Source: Cyanophora paradoxa
Lineage: Eukaryota > Glaucocystophyceae > Cyanophorales > Cyanophoraceae
Assembly (NCBI GenBank): GCA_004431415.1
Contig: QPMI01000609.1
Span: 1 to 64,000, forward strand
Direction of reading: 5' to 3'
Length of the DNA stretch: 64,000 nt
The position numbers were made by a program, and so were the translations under genes. The notes under the pieces are model-generated. The model did no database searches. It was given only the letters and a program-made list of their open reading frames with translations, and had not been told where the DNA came from. Below are positions 1 through 12,386 of this stretch, piece by piece. The stretch's first letter is position 1. Each line of letters starts with the position of its first letter.

Positions 1-940
1 GACCACTACCGCGACTCCGCCTCCAAGCTATATCCTTCCTTCCTTCCAGCTCTCAAATTCGAATTTGAAACTCTCTCTCGCCCTCCTCCTCTTCTCCTTG
101 ACTCCTCTTTCTTTCCTCCACGGTGCCGCTGAAGGCGCGGCTGGCGACGATCCAGCAGGAGACGGCGGCTATGGTCGAGGGCATCCGCGAGGAGCACGCG
201 CGCGACCTCCGCGCCCTCCAGTGCGCCCTTAGAAGGAGACGAAGCAAGAGGATTAAAGGCTCTAATGCTTAGAGATGCTTAGAGATTTCTGCTTGGAAGC
301 CTCGATCAATTCTGACGGCGTCGACGCCGGCGCCGCAGGGAGCGGGTGGAGTGGTACGAGGCGGAGTTCATCCGGGTGCGGCGGCGGGAGGAGGAGATGC
401 GCGGGGAGGCGGCGGAGGCCCAGCGCACCATCGACAACCTCGAGGCCAAGTGGCGCGAGTACCACGAGAACAACAAGACCCTCGTGCGCCGCGCCCGCCC
501 GCCCGGCCCCTCCCCAGCCTCGGCGCCCGCCCTCCTTCCCCCGCCCCATCTTCTGAACTCTCCTCTGAATCTATCTATCTCACCCCTCCAATCCTTCCCT
601 CCCCTCAGGTGGGCCTGCTGAAGGAGGCGGAGGCGCTGGAGAAGGAGCGGCGGGCGGAGGTCGACGCGCAGCGCAACGCCGTCGGCGACTTCGCCTCCCG
701 CGACGAGAAGAGTGCGCCCCTCCGCCCCGCCCTGCCCTGCCGCCCCGGCCCCGGCCCCGGGCGCCTTGGAAGGGGTAGGGCTCTAGGTCCGGTGGGTACT
801 GCACTTTAAGCTAGAACATGGGCTTCGCTCCCCTCCCCCCCCTCTCTCCCCCCGCCCCCAGGGTCCTTCGCTTCACTCTTGTTCCTCCTACCCCCGCCCT
901 TTCCTCCTCCTCCTTATCCCCCTCCCTCCCTCCCCCTCCG

Positions 941-979
<39 letters not shown>

Positions 980-3860
980 CCCCTCCCTAACGCGGATTCG
1001 CTCGCCTCGTTCGCAGTGCGGCAGGAGCTGGAGCACCTGGGGACGGAGCTGGAGACGACCAAGAAGAAGCTCCTCGCCGCCCTCGACGACCTCTCCGCGA
1101 AGGCGAGCCAGCGCGCCCGCCTGGCGCCTGCACGTCGAGCTCTGTCTATCTATCTAGAACATAAAAACATAGAGCTAAACATAGAAATAGATAGAGCAAA
1201 ACATAGAAATGAGCTCTCTGCGAAGGCGAGCGAACGAGCGAGCGCTGCTCCCCTGCCCCTGTCCCCGCCCCACCCCCTCTCTCCCCCCCCCCCCCCTCCC
1301 GCCCCCGGCCCCGCCCCCGGCGCGCCGACGGCGGGCGGGCGGGCGAGCGCTGCGGCCCCGCCCCCGGGGCTTAGATACCAACAAACAGGTGGAGGAGATT
1401 ACCGAGCTGGACTGATAGAACTCAGTAGAATCATATATAGTACGAAACACAGAAAGAGACGGGCCCTAACAGGTGGAGGAGAACAACAAGCTGAAGGGGC
1501 ACCTCGAGTTCACGAAGCGCGCCCTCAACGCCCTCGTCCGTCCAACCTCCCTCCCTTCCTTTCTTTCTTACTTGACGCCCGCCGCAGAAGGAGGAGCACG
1601 TGCAGGTCCGGCCCGACCCGATTTGACCCGATCCGATCCGATCCGGCCCGATCCGATCTGAGCCGGGGTGCCTCAGGTGAGCTCGCAGTACCGCGAGAAG
1701 CTGCGGGAGGACACGCTCCGCGTCGCGTGCGTACCCCCCGCCCCGCCCCGCCCCACCGGGACCCCGCCGGCTTCGGTTCACTGTCTGTCAGGCACTCGCC
1801 GCGCCCGGACTGGCACGCGGCCCCGCTCTACGTCCCCGCCCTCTCCCTGGACGGCGACGGCGACGACGGGGCGACGGCGACTGCGGCCGCGGCGGCCGGG
1901 AAGGGCGAGGAGGAGGAGGATGGGGGCGGGTCAGTTGCACGGGCCCTGGAAGAGACGACGGTGGCGTCCTCGAGGAGGGAGGAACGTTCCTCCGGACTCG
2001 CCGGGGCCCGCTCTGTGCCGGCCTCGATGGCCTCGTTGGCGGGCCTGCTGCCGGCGATGAGCCTCCGGACGGCCGCCTCCACGGCGCGCGGGGGGCCAGA
2101 GGAGGCCGCCGAGGCGAACCCGGGGGGGAAATCGTCCGCCGAGATCGCCCGCATGCTCATGGACGAGCTCGACCAGGTACCCCCCTCCACCTCGACTTCG
2201 AATTTTCAAATTCGAATTTTTGAATTCGAACGCAGCTGCGGCGCCTGACGATCGGCCCGGCGCTGTACGGCGCCTCCGGCCGGCCCGTCATCGGCCTCGG
2301 GACGCGGCCCCAGGTGCGGGGGCTTCCTAGACAGGCCTAGACAAATCCTCGGCACTTGATCCGTGCTTCAGGTGCCGGCGCACCTGCGGGCGGCGGGGCG
2401 GGTGCGGCGGGTGCGGCCGGAGCGGCGCGCCCTCCTCGAGATCATCAAGGCGACCTACGACGCCAAGAGGGCCGCCCCCAAGGAGAAGGTCCGACGGATC
2501 AGTCTAGATCAGACCAATTCAGACTTGATTCCTCGCCCCTTGATTCCTCCCGCGCTCGGCTGACGGGCCGGCCCTGCACCGCGCCCAGATGCTGCACCAC
2601 CTGGCGAACGCCCTCCAAGCCCTGTACCCCGACGAGCGGGAGCGACTCGAGGTGGCGTACGCCGTCCACTTCGCCGCGGAGCGCTCGACGGAGCCCGAGC
2701 TCGCCACCTTCCGCGACGCGCTTGCCGGTACCCGTACCCCCCAGCTCACCTGAGCTGAGCTGAGCTGAGCTGACGACGGAGGGGCAGCGGACGCAGTGCC
2801 CGAGAACGTGCAGGACGTGCGCGCCTTCGTGGAGGGGGTACGCTCGCTCCTCGTCACCATCGACGAGGCGCACCCGGGGGGTACGCCGAAGGACGTCCTG
2901 GCGGGGGCCCTCCGCGACTACTTCCCCCTCAAGTCCGCCCACGACCTCGCCGCCCTCCGCGCGGTAACCCCCACTTCAACTTTTCGTGTATCCCCCCTCG
3001 CATCCCCTTACGGTACCCCCGGGGACAGGCGATGGACGAGGACGTACCCGGGCGGGACCGCCTGCACTGCTTCGACCTGATTCCCCACCCGCCGGAGCCG
3101 CCCCCGCCTCCCGCCCCGATCGACTGGCTGGTCCACCCCCCCCTCCCCCCCCCCCCCCCCCCCCCAACATCTTTGACCCCGTACCCCCCGGTGCGCAGCA
3201 AGGGCGGACGGGCCGGCTTCGCTTCCTCGAGCTGCTACTGGACCAGCACGCCCTCGAGTCCTCTGAGCTCCTAGCCGCCATCGAGGTACCCCCCCCCGGG
3301 CTGGGCTCGTACCCCTCCCTTTCTTTCCCTCGCCTGAGGCGCCGTACGTGCCCGGTGCCCCGCCACTCGCCCGCAGGACCAGCTGAGCGCCCTGGACTTT
3401 CGGGGGAGCGGCAAGGTCAGCGGCTCGGACGTAAGGAAGACACTCCTCAGGTTGGACCCGGACCGGGGCGAGCAGGAGTGGGACGTGGTGCGCGCGAAGC
3501 CGGCGGCCCCGCCCCGCCCCGCCGTACACGTACGTACCCCCCTTTCGAGCCGTCATACCCCCCGCGCAGGTGCTGGCGCGGGTCCTCGGCTGCAAGACCG
3601 GCGAGCTGAACACGAAGCTCACCGTCAAGCCGGTCGTCGTCGCCGACTTCGTTCGCGTGCGCTTTTACGCCCCTCTCTTTCTTTCCTTTCGCACGCGTTT
3701 ACTGACTGATTTGGACGCCCAGCGGCTGCGGCTCGTGGCTGTGGTCGTGAAGGTCGCGCACCCCGTGCGGCGGGACGGGCCCGCCGGCCCCAAGGACAAG
3801 GAGAAGGACAAGGAGAAGGAGAAGGCGCAGCCCGACGCCAAGGAGGCCAAGGGCGGGTGA
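1..3860 (+). CDS. coiled-coil / EF-hand-like protein, 5' end outside window (multi-exon)
   Basis: About 17 exons can be followed to a TGA at 3858-3860, roughly 120-216, 341-482, 609-711, 1018-1099, 1472-1530, 1678-1727, 1798-2175, 2236-2312, 2372-2488, 2589-2728, 2788-2963, 3031-3132, 3193-3286, 3377-3486, 3571-3658 and 3722-3860. The first exons are strongly heptad, charged coiled coil (LKARLATIQQETAAMVEG, then VEWYEAEFIRVRRREEEM). The middle is helical with no recognised domain. Near 3390-3440 the segment LDFRGSGKVSGSDVRKTLL resembles one EF-hand. The tail is Lys/Glu-rich. The architecture recalls TSNA-XIP1-like or other axonemal coiled-coil proteins, but that is only a resemblance. Introns start GTGCGC or GTACCC. 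The start codon is upstream of the window or in an unresolved first exon. Confidence 0.6.
941..978 (+). repeat. poly-C tract (38 C) in an intron
   Basis: An uninterrupted run of 38 cytosines just upstream of the exon that starts near 1018. It is the longest of several sense-strand C runs in introns or gene flanks here (6908-6930, 7986-8000 and 53269-53296 are others). Confidence 0.9.
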
Positions 3861-5193
3861 ATCCATGTCGGACGTACGCGCGCGCGAATACATGTTCGAA
3901 TTCATTGCGATATCGATATTGTCAAAGTTAGCGAACGGCTTCCTCGGGACGAGGCCTAGGCGCGCGTGCGCGCATGCATAGCTGTAGCTACTATGGCGCG
4001 CGCTCTCTCTTCTCTGCAGCTGCCGCGTCCCCTCTGTGCACGTGCGAGCAATAAGCTTAAGCTTAGCGGATCGCTCCGATCATGAGCGGGCGCGGCGCGC
4101 GCCGAGCGCACGCAAGCGTAAGGGAGAGCTCTGCATGTGGAGTGCGGCCGGGGCGGCGCCAGCGCACCGAGCGCGCAGCTGCATGCAGCTGCAGTGGCCA
4201 TGGAGTGCGGCTATATATATACTGCGCGCAATGCGTACCCACACGCTGAAATACAATACCCACCACCCTCGAGGGATACATGATTGGGAAACTGGATGGG
4301 GCGGCATTGGGGCCGCTCAGTCACTGGACCGTCGCGATCGCGATGGTGGTTTGCATTTCGACCCGGGTACAGGCTAAACGGCTTCTGTAATAGTACTACG
4401 GTAGCTCAGCAGCCTCAGCAGCTGATTCGGCATTCGGGGGCGCGCGCGCGTGATTCGACATTCGGGGACGCGCGCGCGGGTCCGATTCGAATTCGGATCG
4501 GACGCGCGCGATGGATCGACTCATGCATTCGAGACGAATTTCGCGTACGCGTGCGCGGTGCGTGCGCTGCATGCGCAGCTGCCGCGCGCAGCTGCCGAAA
4601 CGACGTCGCGCAGGGCCCGGCCGCGGGGATCGGAGGCGATTCGGAGCTCCGAGGCTTTGGCCATCGACCAGGCTTTGCCAAAAAGTTGGACCAGGCGCGG
4701 AGCTCTCGACTCCGAGGCTCGTCGGCGATCGCAAAGCCTCCGCATCGATCTGTCTAGCCTCGGGCCTCGGCGCGCGCGGCGCGCGCCGGCGGAGCTCTCG
4801 AAGCCCCGGCGCTGCCCCGCGGCGCCGGCCGGCTTTGCAGCAGCCTAGGCCTAGCTATAGGCTATAGCCTGCAAGCCGACATCTACATCTGCAGCCGCGT
4901 ACGTATACGTGCCGGCGCCGCGCGCTGGCCCGCGGCCCCGCGCCGCTGTACCGGTACCGCGGCATCTTCCTCTGGAGTCGCGAGCTTGCAGCTGCGCCGG
5001 AACGACCTTAGGCCTCGGCGGCTGGAGATCATCGGATCAGCCTAGCTACAGCTTGGCCTCCGGCGCGCGCGAGCATCCTAGGCCTTCGAGACGAAAGCCT
5101 GTATACGTAGAGCAGCAACGTCGACGGGGATGCGCGGTGCGCGGCGTTATGCGCACCGGTGAGCTCGATCATCCGAGCAAGAGCCTGGTTTAG
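3861..5193. other. intergenic, dense in short palindromes, no gene seen
   Basis: No convincing reading frame. The stretch is crowded with 6-base palindromes (GCGCGC, GCATGC, CGATCG, CCTAGG, GGCGCC) and short self-complementary patches such as the run around 4845-4870. It separates the 3' end of the first gene from the cyclase start and should contain the cyclase promoter, but no core element is obvious. Confidence 0.5.
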
Positions 5194-8100
5194 AATGGAC
5201 ATGGCCTTTCACGGCCAGCACGCGCACGCGTATACGTACGAGGGCGCAGGCGCCCCCGGCCCCGGGCGCGGACCCTCGCTCCCAGCTGCAACGCCCGCCC
5301 CGCCGGCGCCCGATGCACCCTCCATTCCCCCCATGGCCAAGTCCCCGGCCGCGGAGGCGCCCGCGCCTGGGGGCCGCCCGCAGCGCCCCAGCAGCCGCCT
5401 GGCCATGGTGTTCGGCGGGTGGAAGGCGGCCGCGGAGCGCGACCTGGAGCTGGTGGTGGCGGGCCCGGGGCTCTCCCTCTCGAGCTCCGGCGGCATCGCA
5501 TCAATGTCCGGTGCGCCGCGAGCGTGCAGTGGAGCCGGGGCCGATCGCGGGGCCAACGTTTAACTGCGCGGGGCCGCATACATACGTGCGTGTGCGCAGT
5601 TGGGCCTCTGGAGCTGGAGCTCCCAATCCATCCTGCGTACGGCCACACCGCCGCCCCCGGCGCCGGCGCCGCCGCCGCCGCCGGCGCGGGGGCCGGGGCC
5701 TCGCTTCGCAGGCGCGCCTCGCGGGACTCCAGCGGCCTCGCAGCCAGCGAGGCCGGCAGCTCGCTGGGCCGCCGGCAGCTCGCGGCGGCCCGCGAGGCGC
5801 TGGCGGACGGGTACCGGTGGGAGCGGGGCGCCCCCCGCTCCAGCCCCGGCTCCAGCCCCTCGGAGGGCGGCGGCAGCAGCCGGAGCGATCGCGAGGTCGC
5901 GAGGGGCAGGCGGGAGGGCCCCTCGACGTGGGGGCGCGCCGTCGCCGTCGCCGGCGCCCCCCGCTCGGGGCTCTCCCTCCTCTCGGCTAGCGCTCTGGCG
6001 ACCGATCGCGAGAGCCCGGCCGGGGGCGGCTCGACTACGCGCCGCACGGCGCGGTCGACGTCCGCTCGCTCGTGGCGCACGGCGGGGGGCGAGGCGGGGC
6101 GGGAGGAGCGGCGGGCCTTCATCAGCGCGGCGCTGGGCGAGGACCCGCGCCTCCTCGACGGCGCCTCGCACCCCGTCTCGCTTAGCTTCCTGGACCCCCC
6201 CCTGGAGGCCGCGTTCCGAGCCGAGTACGCCGCGGAGAGCCTCCTGCGAATGGGCATCAACGGCCTCGTCGCCATCTGCGCCATGCTCGTCCAGGTTCGA
6301 ATCTGTACAATCAAGCGGGATAAAGCAAAATCAAAAGCCTTATTCGATGTACTGAGAATGAGAATTTTCCTTTACATCAAACAATAAATAGGGCTATAAA
6401 GGTTCCGTTAAACAGTTTGCGCCATGCTGGTCCAGGCAAGCGTGCCGGGACGAGGCGATCCGCTTTTATTAATATTATTCTCTGAGAGTGACGGCGGAGC
6501 CGCGCGCGCGCGCGCGCAGATCGTCTTCCTCCTGATCGCCTACGAACCCTCGCGCAAGCTCTACCTCCCCGTCCTCGGTCCGCTCGCCGTACTCCCGCCC
6601 GATCCGTCGCTAGAGCGCCGTACCCCCGCACGATCTGCTGCTTGGGCTAGGCCGCGCCGGCCGACTCTCACCGGCTCTCAGGCCTAGGACGGGGAGGTAG
6701 ATCTAGAGCCTTAAATATTACTTATCCCATAGTAGCTTGAAGTATGCCATAGTAGCTTTAAGCAGCGCCGGCCGGCTCTTGATCTCGATCTCACCGGCCT
6801 CACTCAGGCGCGCTGGCCGTGGCCGGCCTGACCGCCGTCGTCCCCTCCGTGCCCCTCTTCCGCCGGCACCCCGTCGCGACCCAGACGTGGTTCCCCATCA
6901 TCGTGCGCCCCCCCCCCCCCCCCCCCCCCCTCTTCCACCCCTTCCCCCTCTCCTTTGTCGCTGACCTCACCGTACCCCTCCCCAAGTTCACCACCATCTT
7001 CGCCGCGTGCGTCACGGCGTCCTCTCCGCACCCACCCCGGCCCCGGCGACCCCGGCGACCCCGGCCCGGTCCCACGTGCACTAATCTTATCCTCCCCAGG
7101 ATGCACACGCTGATCTACTACGCGGGGCGCCTGAACACGTACATGAGCGTCCCCTGCATCTCCATGATCGCCGGCACCGTCATCAACGTGCGTGCGCGCC
7201 CGCGCCGCCACCCTCCTAGAGCGGCTTGGCGTTTAGAGTTTGAAGCGGCTTATTCATGAGCCCGCCTTAAGCTTCGAATTCACCCGCCGGCCCGGCCCGG
7301 CCCGAACAATAATCCGAGGCCGGGCCGCGGCGCGGCGCATGCAGAGGACGCTGTGGCGCGCGGCCGCGTTGAGCTTAGCCCGCGGCCGCCTCAAGCTTAG
7401 CTGTATAGCTTAAGCTAAGCTTCACCCGCTTTATATATCTAGTTCCAATACGTCTAGTATCGTAAACGTTTTTAACTCTTCCGAACTCTTCGGTTCCGAA
7501 ACTGTTCCGCAGCGGACGCTGTGGCGCGCGGGCATCGCGACGGGCCTGAGCATCGCCCTCGCCTGCTTCGGCCTCGAGGTGCGTCCGCCTAGGCTACGTC
7601 GGCCTAGACCTATAGCTAGGCCTGCCTGCGGCTAGCTTGGGAAGGCCCGTGCCAGGCCAGCCTGGCAGGCCAGGCCGCGCCAGTCCAGGACAGGCCAGGC
7701 CGCGCCGCGCCTTGCCTTCGAGCTGGCTCGGCGCTGATCGGCGCCGCTCTCGCGCCGCCGGCTCCTGTGGCTGGAGCCCCCTACTTCGCCGCCCCCTGCT
7801 TCGAGGGTGCCGTACCCCCCTCCAAACTCCTCCCCCCGCCCCCCGAATTCGATCCATCCCTGACCAAGGCCGCGCGCGCGGCGCCGCACGGGTACAGTGG
7901 CGGTGCTGGTCGCCGTCTTCGTGCGCGCGCTCGAGGATAAAGTAACGTTATCGCCCGCCGCGCCTTCTACCTCCAGGTGCCGTACCCCCCCCCCCCCCCC
8001 TTCCATCTTGTTTTCATCAAGATTGAATTTCTTAGACCTGGAGCAGACGGCGGTGCGGGCGACGGACGAGGATGCGGCTGAGCAGCACGCGAGGGCGGAG

Positions 8101-10882
8101 CGGCTCGCCCGCAACTGCCTCCCGCTGCAGGCGCGCGGTAGTGGGAAGGAAGGGAGGGAGCGGGGGAGCTAGGTCCCTCGCGGTCCCTAGCGCTCGCTAG
8201 GCGTGCTTTCGCCAAGCTTTCTGCTAGGCGGAGCCTAGGCGTGCTAGGCGCCGGGTTCTTTTTCCACCTCCTAGTTCCCCTGCTTATAATCACTTCCCAC
8301 CGCTGCAGGTGCTTACTGGGCCGCCGGCCTCTCCCGCCGCTTCGAGAGCGCCGCGGTCGTCTTCGTCATCCTGGACCCGGGCCCGGGCCGCGGAGGAGGC
8401 GGGGGAGATCGGGAGCGGCGGCCGCGGGGCGAGGGTGAGGAGGAGTCGGCGCGGGCCCCCACCGGGGGCGGGGAAGGGGCCATGGTCCCAACGGACGCGG
8501 GGGATCACGAGGCGCCGCCGGTGGACCTGGGGCGGCTGGGGTCGGCCGTGGCGAGGCTGGAGGCGCTAGCCGCGCGCCACGGCGTCGAGTGGATCAAGAC
8601 CATCGGCGGTGCACGTGCGTCGACGTCCATTTGCAAGTGATCTAAAACGAGCGATCCGATCGCGAGTCATGTATACTTCGAAGCCTTCGAAGCCTTTAGT
8701 CATGTTGTGGGCTCTGCTGAAAAACTAGCCCTGCCCTCTTCTTGCTCCGAATAAACGATCTCGTCTAAGAGAAGGACGCTAGCGCTGAACGAACCCTGAC
8801 ATGAAATGATCTCGCCGGGATCTGATCCCTTCGAATTCTGACTTTGCGCGCAGGCTGGAGCGCGATGTGCGTGGCGGGGGTACACGAGGAGCGCCCGGCC
8901 GCGGGGTCCGCCCTCGCCGCCGCCGCCTTCCGAGTTCGCCTGCGACGCCGTCTCCGCCGCCCGCCGCGCAGGCTTCGCCGCCCGCGCCGGCGTCGGTGCG
9001 CTAACTCGGCGTTTTCGAACGCTAACATAACATAACTCAACTTAACTTGGCTACCCTCTTTAAATTCAAATTAGCTACCTAACTTGACTTGACTTGTTCG
9101 TCTCCGCCGCCCGCCGCGCCGGCTTCGTCTAGAGGGGACGGCTAGATCTAGAGGGGACGCCGCCCGCCTCCGACTCTTCTGCGTGCCTAGTGCTCTCCGT
9201 CGCTCGCGCCGGCGTCGGTGCGTAGAGCTAGACTTTGCGTTATCGAACCTTTGAACTTCACTTAAATCAGCTAACTAACTTAACTTCACTTGACGTTGAC
9301 GGCGGAACGGATACATACATATAGATCGATCGATGTCGCGCCCGTCAGCTTTTATTTCGGCCCCGCCCTTCTGAGAGGATTCCCGGCGCGCGCAGCGGTG
9401 GGACCCCTCGTGGCGGGCGTCATCGGCTCGCGCTGCTCCTACGACGCCTGGGGCGGTGCGCCCTTTTCCTTCGAATTTCCGATCCTTTTCCTCGCTGTTG
9501 CGGTGCGAATTTCCGATCGAATTTCCTGGGGCGGTGCGCCCTTTTCCTTCGAATTTCGTTAACGTTCTCGCTGTTGCTGCTGCTGCCCTCAGACACGGCG
9601 AACACGGCACACCGGATGGCGTACTACACGGAGGCCAACACGGCCCGCTGCACCCGCGCCGTGCGCGCTGCCCCGGCCCCGCCCTCGCAAAACCCGCCCG
9701 CCCCGCCCCTGCCTTCCCCCTCTTATATTCTACTTGCGCGCTGCACCCGCGCCGTATGGCCCGGCCCGGCCCCCGCCCAGGCCTGCCCCTCCGGATCCTC
9801 AGATTAGAATCTAATTGTAATCGCACACGCCTGCCCATGCCCGGCCCGCCCGCAGACGCGGGATCTGATCGCCGATGGGCCCTTTTCCTTCCCATGGTCC
9901 GGCACCGCCTTCGTCAAGGGCAAGGGTACGCCTATCCGACCCCCCGCTCGTACCCCTGATTTACTTTTGCGTACCCAGGCCTCCTGGAGGTGTTCACCCT
10001 GGCGGGGGCGGAGCCCCTACCCCCCCGGGGGGGTCGCGCCGTCGGGGATCGCGATCAAGGGCCACCCGGCGCCGCCCTCGCCCCGCGCGGGGCCCGCCCC
10101 GCCGAGCCCCGTAGCCCGCCCCGATCGCGAGGACCGGTACCCACCCTCCAGGGACGAGGAGGAGGAGGAGGAGGGCGGCCCCGTACCCGTCCGGCCGGGC
10201 CGCTCGCTGGCCGCCCGCCTCCTGTGGAAGGCCCTGGGGTACATGGGCGTGTCCCCGCTCAATGGCGCCCCCTCCATGCTCCGCCTGGCCTTCGCCTCCG
10301 CCGAAGCGGAGATGGCCTTCTGGGAGCGTCGCCGCGCAGCCTCGCTGGGCGCGCTGCGCCAGGCCCTCCTCCTCGGCCTCTGCCACGCCCTCGCCTGGCC
10401 CCTCCTCTGGCTGGGCGCGCGATACCCCCCCGCCGAGCTCCGCCGCTGCCTCGTGCTCCGGTACCTCCTCCAGGGCTCGCCGGCCGCCGCCGCCGCGCTC
10501 CTCGCGCTCCTGTACCCCCACACGGCCCTCCAGCACGCGCGGGCGCTCGTGCTCGTGCCCAGCCTGGCCACGGCCGTCTACCTCGGCCTGCAGCTCGCCT
10601 GGCTCGGGGCCGACGATTCCAGCGAGTTTCCAAATCCAGGGCAGGCCGCCTCGGTGCACGTGGCCGACCTCCAGTTCTTCTCGTACTACTTCCACATGAT
10701 GCCGGGCCCCATCGTACCCTTCCTCCACCGCCTCCCCTGGGACGCCGCCCTCGTCGCGCTCTACGCCGGCGGCCAGCACCGCCGCGTCGGAGCCGCCGCC
10801 GAGGGCGCCCACGAGCTCCTCATCCACCTCCTCGTCCTCGCCCTCCCTATCATGCCCACTCCATGGGTCAAACCTATGGCCT
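5194..10882 (+). CDS. membrane adenylyl cyclase, 5' half (M1-C1-M2), interrupted by viral insertion
   Basis: Class III nucleotidyl cyclase. The likely start is ATG 5194 (5332 is an alternative). A disordered N-terminus is followed by a first membrane cassette in exons near 5599-6294, 6519-6578, 6809-6902, 7100-7189, 7512-7580 and 7898-7936. Catalytic domain C1 lies in exons 8039-8140, 8309-8607, 8852-8993, 9395-9454, 9593-9651 and 9856-9925. Motifs seen are AERLARNCLP, RFESAAVVFVILD, HGVEWIKTIGG, GPLVAGVIGSRCSYDAWG, DTANTAHRM and FVKGKG. The adenine Lys (WIKTIG) and Asp (YDAWG) and the transition-state Asn/Arg (NTAHR) are kept. Both metal Asp positions are lost (ADIVGFT is VILDPG here, and TIGD is TIGG). 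A second membrane cassette runs about 10140-10858 and ends abruptly at the insertion. A one-base frameshift lies near 8927. The C2 half is at 36430-38966. Confidence 0.82.
8947..9225 (+). repeat. tandem duplication of a C1 exon edge and its intron start
   Basis: The exon sequence at 8947-8995 (encoding SAARRAGFAARAGV) plus the following intron start is repeated at about 9098-9260. The second copy is broken by an insert holding two copies of TCTAGAGGGGACG (9128-9161). Only the first copy fits the cyclase reading frame. Confidence 0.65.
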
Positions 10883-10893
10883 TCAGACGGGCC
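10883..10893 (+). repeat. left copy of 11-bp direct repeat (candidate target-site duplication)
   Basis: TCAGACGGGCC occurs here and again at 36404-36414. The two copies bracket the viral block and lie next to the two halves of the interrupted cyclase. Confidence 0.5.
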
Positions 10894-10956
10894 CCGCTAG
10901 GACCGCCCGTGTCCCCCGGGGCATGTGCGCCCGCAGTACCCCAAGGGTCAAATACT

Positions 10957-11105
10957 TTTCGGCAATTCTGCCATAATTTTGGCGGGGTCCGGCATAATTC
11001 TGGCGCAAATCTGGAATAATTCGGCAGAATTAACGGCATTTTCGGCTATTTCGCACGGAACTCGGCGGGATTACGGCAGAATTGCGGCGGAATTATCGGG
11101 CCTCG
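10957..11105. repeat. cluster of degenerate CGGCAGAATT-type repeats at left end of viral block
   Basis: Short, partly palindromic units recur irregularly: CGGCAATTCTGCC, GGCATAATTCTGGC, CGGCAGAATTAACGGC and CGGCAGAATTGCGGCGGAATT. The stretch is AT-richer than its surroundings and holds no gene. It could be an element end, an origin-like repeat or simple decay. Confidence 0.6.
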
Positions 11106-11255
11106 CACGGGTTCGGGCGGGCGGGGCGCTTGCAGTACTTCGGCGGCATGGTTCTGTCGCTTGGGCTGTCTCTGGTACTGGGGTAGAATATTTTTTTGGC
11201 GGGGTCAGGCTTTCCAACTTTGGATCGGGGTTAAGCCCAACCAAACCCGCCGGAG

Positions 11256-11915
11256 ATGAGCACGGGCATCTGCTGCCGGCCACCCAGGAAGCTCGAGTAC
11301 CTATCCCATCACGGGGAAATTCGCGAGGGGGGGCTTGTCTTCTACGGCACCGTCGGGCACCAGGTAGTCTACATCGTCCGGCGCGATTCGGAGGTTGCCA
11401 TCGGCCTGCTTCCCATGCCGACCCTGGCCGAGCTCCCGATCCTCATGCAGTCGCGGTCGGCCGAGTGGGCGCCCCTGGTGTCCGGGGACCTGCGCATCCC
11501 CGTCGATCTCTTGAGGCACCTCGCCGCCCCCATCTCGGACGGGACCCTGCAGCCCCGGCGCGTCCTGGTGGCCGACGGTCGGCAAGCCCTGGAGGTAGCA
11601 CCAGAGGAGGTCCGGCCCGGCACGGGCACGGGAACGAGGCGACGGCCCTGTGTTGCGGCGTACATGAGACCCTTCCTTTCAGAGGGCAGCTGGATCGAGC
11701 CGTACCAGTCCTCCCCCGAAGCACACAGGCTAGCAGTGGTCCGTCAGGTGTGGCCGCATCACATGACGGATGCGCACCCCCGAATGGTCGCCCAGCTAGA
11801 TTGCCTGGTCAGCGGATGGGCCCCAAACCGTGCTTCCCCCCGCCTCGACCTGGCTGAGATTGCTTTTTTGTGCGATCGCGCACCCCAGTCCATAGGGCTC
11901 CGTTCTGTACAGTGA
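11256..11915 (+). CDS. hypothetical viral protein, 219 aa
   Basis: Complete frame from ATG 11256 to TGA, with balanced composition and no recognised domain. It opens MSTGICCRPPRKLEYLSH and has beta-like segments GLVFYGTVGHQVVYIV and RRDSEVAIGLLPM. A T7 tract at 11191-11197 lies 60 bases upstream, as at other viral gene boundaries. It converges with the minus-strand gene at 11949. Function unknown. Confidence 0.6.
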   Translation: MSTGICCRPPRKLEYLSHHGEIREGGLVFYGTVGHQVVYIVRRDSEVAIGLLPMPTLAELPILMQSRSAEWAPLVSGDLRIPVDLLRHLAAPISDGTLQPRRVLVADGRQALEVAPEEVRPGTGTGTRRRPCVAAYMRPFLSEGSWIEPYQSSPEAHRLAVVRQVWPHHMTDAHPRMVAQLDCLVSGWAPNRASPRLDLAEIAFLCDRAPQSIGLRSVQ

Positions 11916-11948
11916 TACCAAACATATCGTGCTGTCTCTACTTGAAAC

Positions 11949-12386
11949 TCACTGCCGGGTCCTAGGCCGCTTAAGGCTGCACAGGGCGTACGCCGCCCCG
12001 AGATCGTCTACGGTGCTCCCGGGTGTCCTCGCCCCATCCTTCCACTCCTGCCTCTTGATGACCGCAACGTGCTGCTGGGGGCGCCCAGCGGTCGAGATGT
12101 AGACATCGTATATCTCGGGATCCCGGAGCGCTTCGGAGAAGGAGATGCGCAGTGTCGTCCTGGACCTGGGTCGCACCACCAGGGGCGTGCTTGATGAAGG
12201 GCACCCCGGGCTCCACCGCACGAAGGTGATCACAAAGGCCTCGTGCATGCGAGATGTGTTGCGCAGTAGAATATCCAGGGTGCCCGTGCTCTCGACGGCT
12301 ACCTCGAGCAGGCGGTACGGTGGCCGCATTGGTTCGGCGAGAAAGGTCTCCTTCTTCGTGCGGAATTCCACCGGGGAGAGCGCCAT
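11949..12386 (-). CDS. hypothetical viral protein, 145 aa
   Basis: Taken from the internal ATG at 12386 (MALSPVEFRTKKETF) because the longer frame upstream has low-quality composition. The body looks like a small beta-rich fold: YRLLEVAVESTGTLDILL, HEAFVITFVRWSPG, RTTLRISFSEAL, IYDVYIST. No known family recognised. It lies head-to-head with the entry-fusion-like gene at 12494. Confidence 0.55.
   Translation of the reverse strand: MALSPVEFRTKKETFLAEPMRPPYRLLEVAVESTGTLDILLRNTSRMHEAFVITFVRWSPGCPSSSTPLVVRPRSRTTLRISFSEALRDPEIYDVYISTAGRPQQHVAVIKRQEWKDGARTPGSTVDDLGAAYALCSLKRPRTRQ

Noticed and set aside
818-2248. 476-aa plus-strand frame
   Set aside because: Low-complexity read-through of introns and poly-C; only its last part (about 1798-2175) coincides with a real exon.
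6285-6305. B-box-like GGTTCGAATC suggesting a tRNA
   Set aside because: No A box or cloverleaf nearby; it is an exon end plus intron donor of the cyclase.
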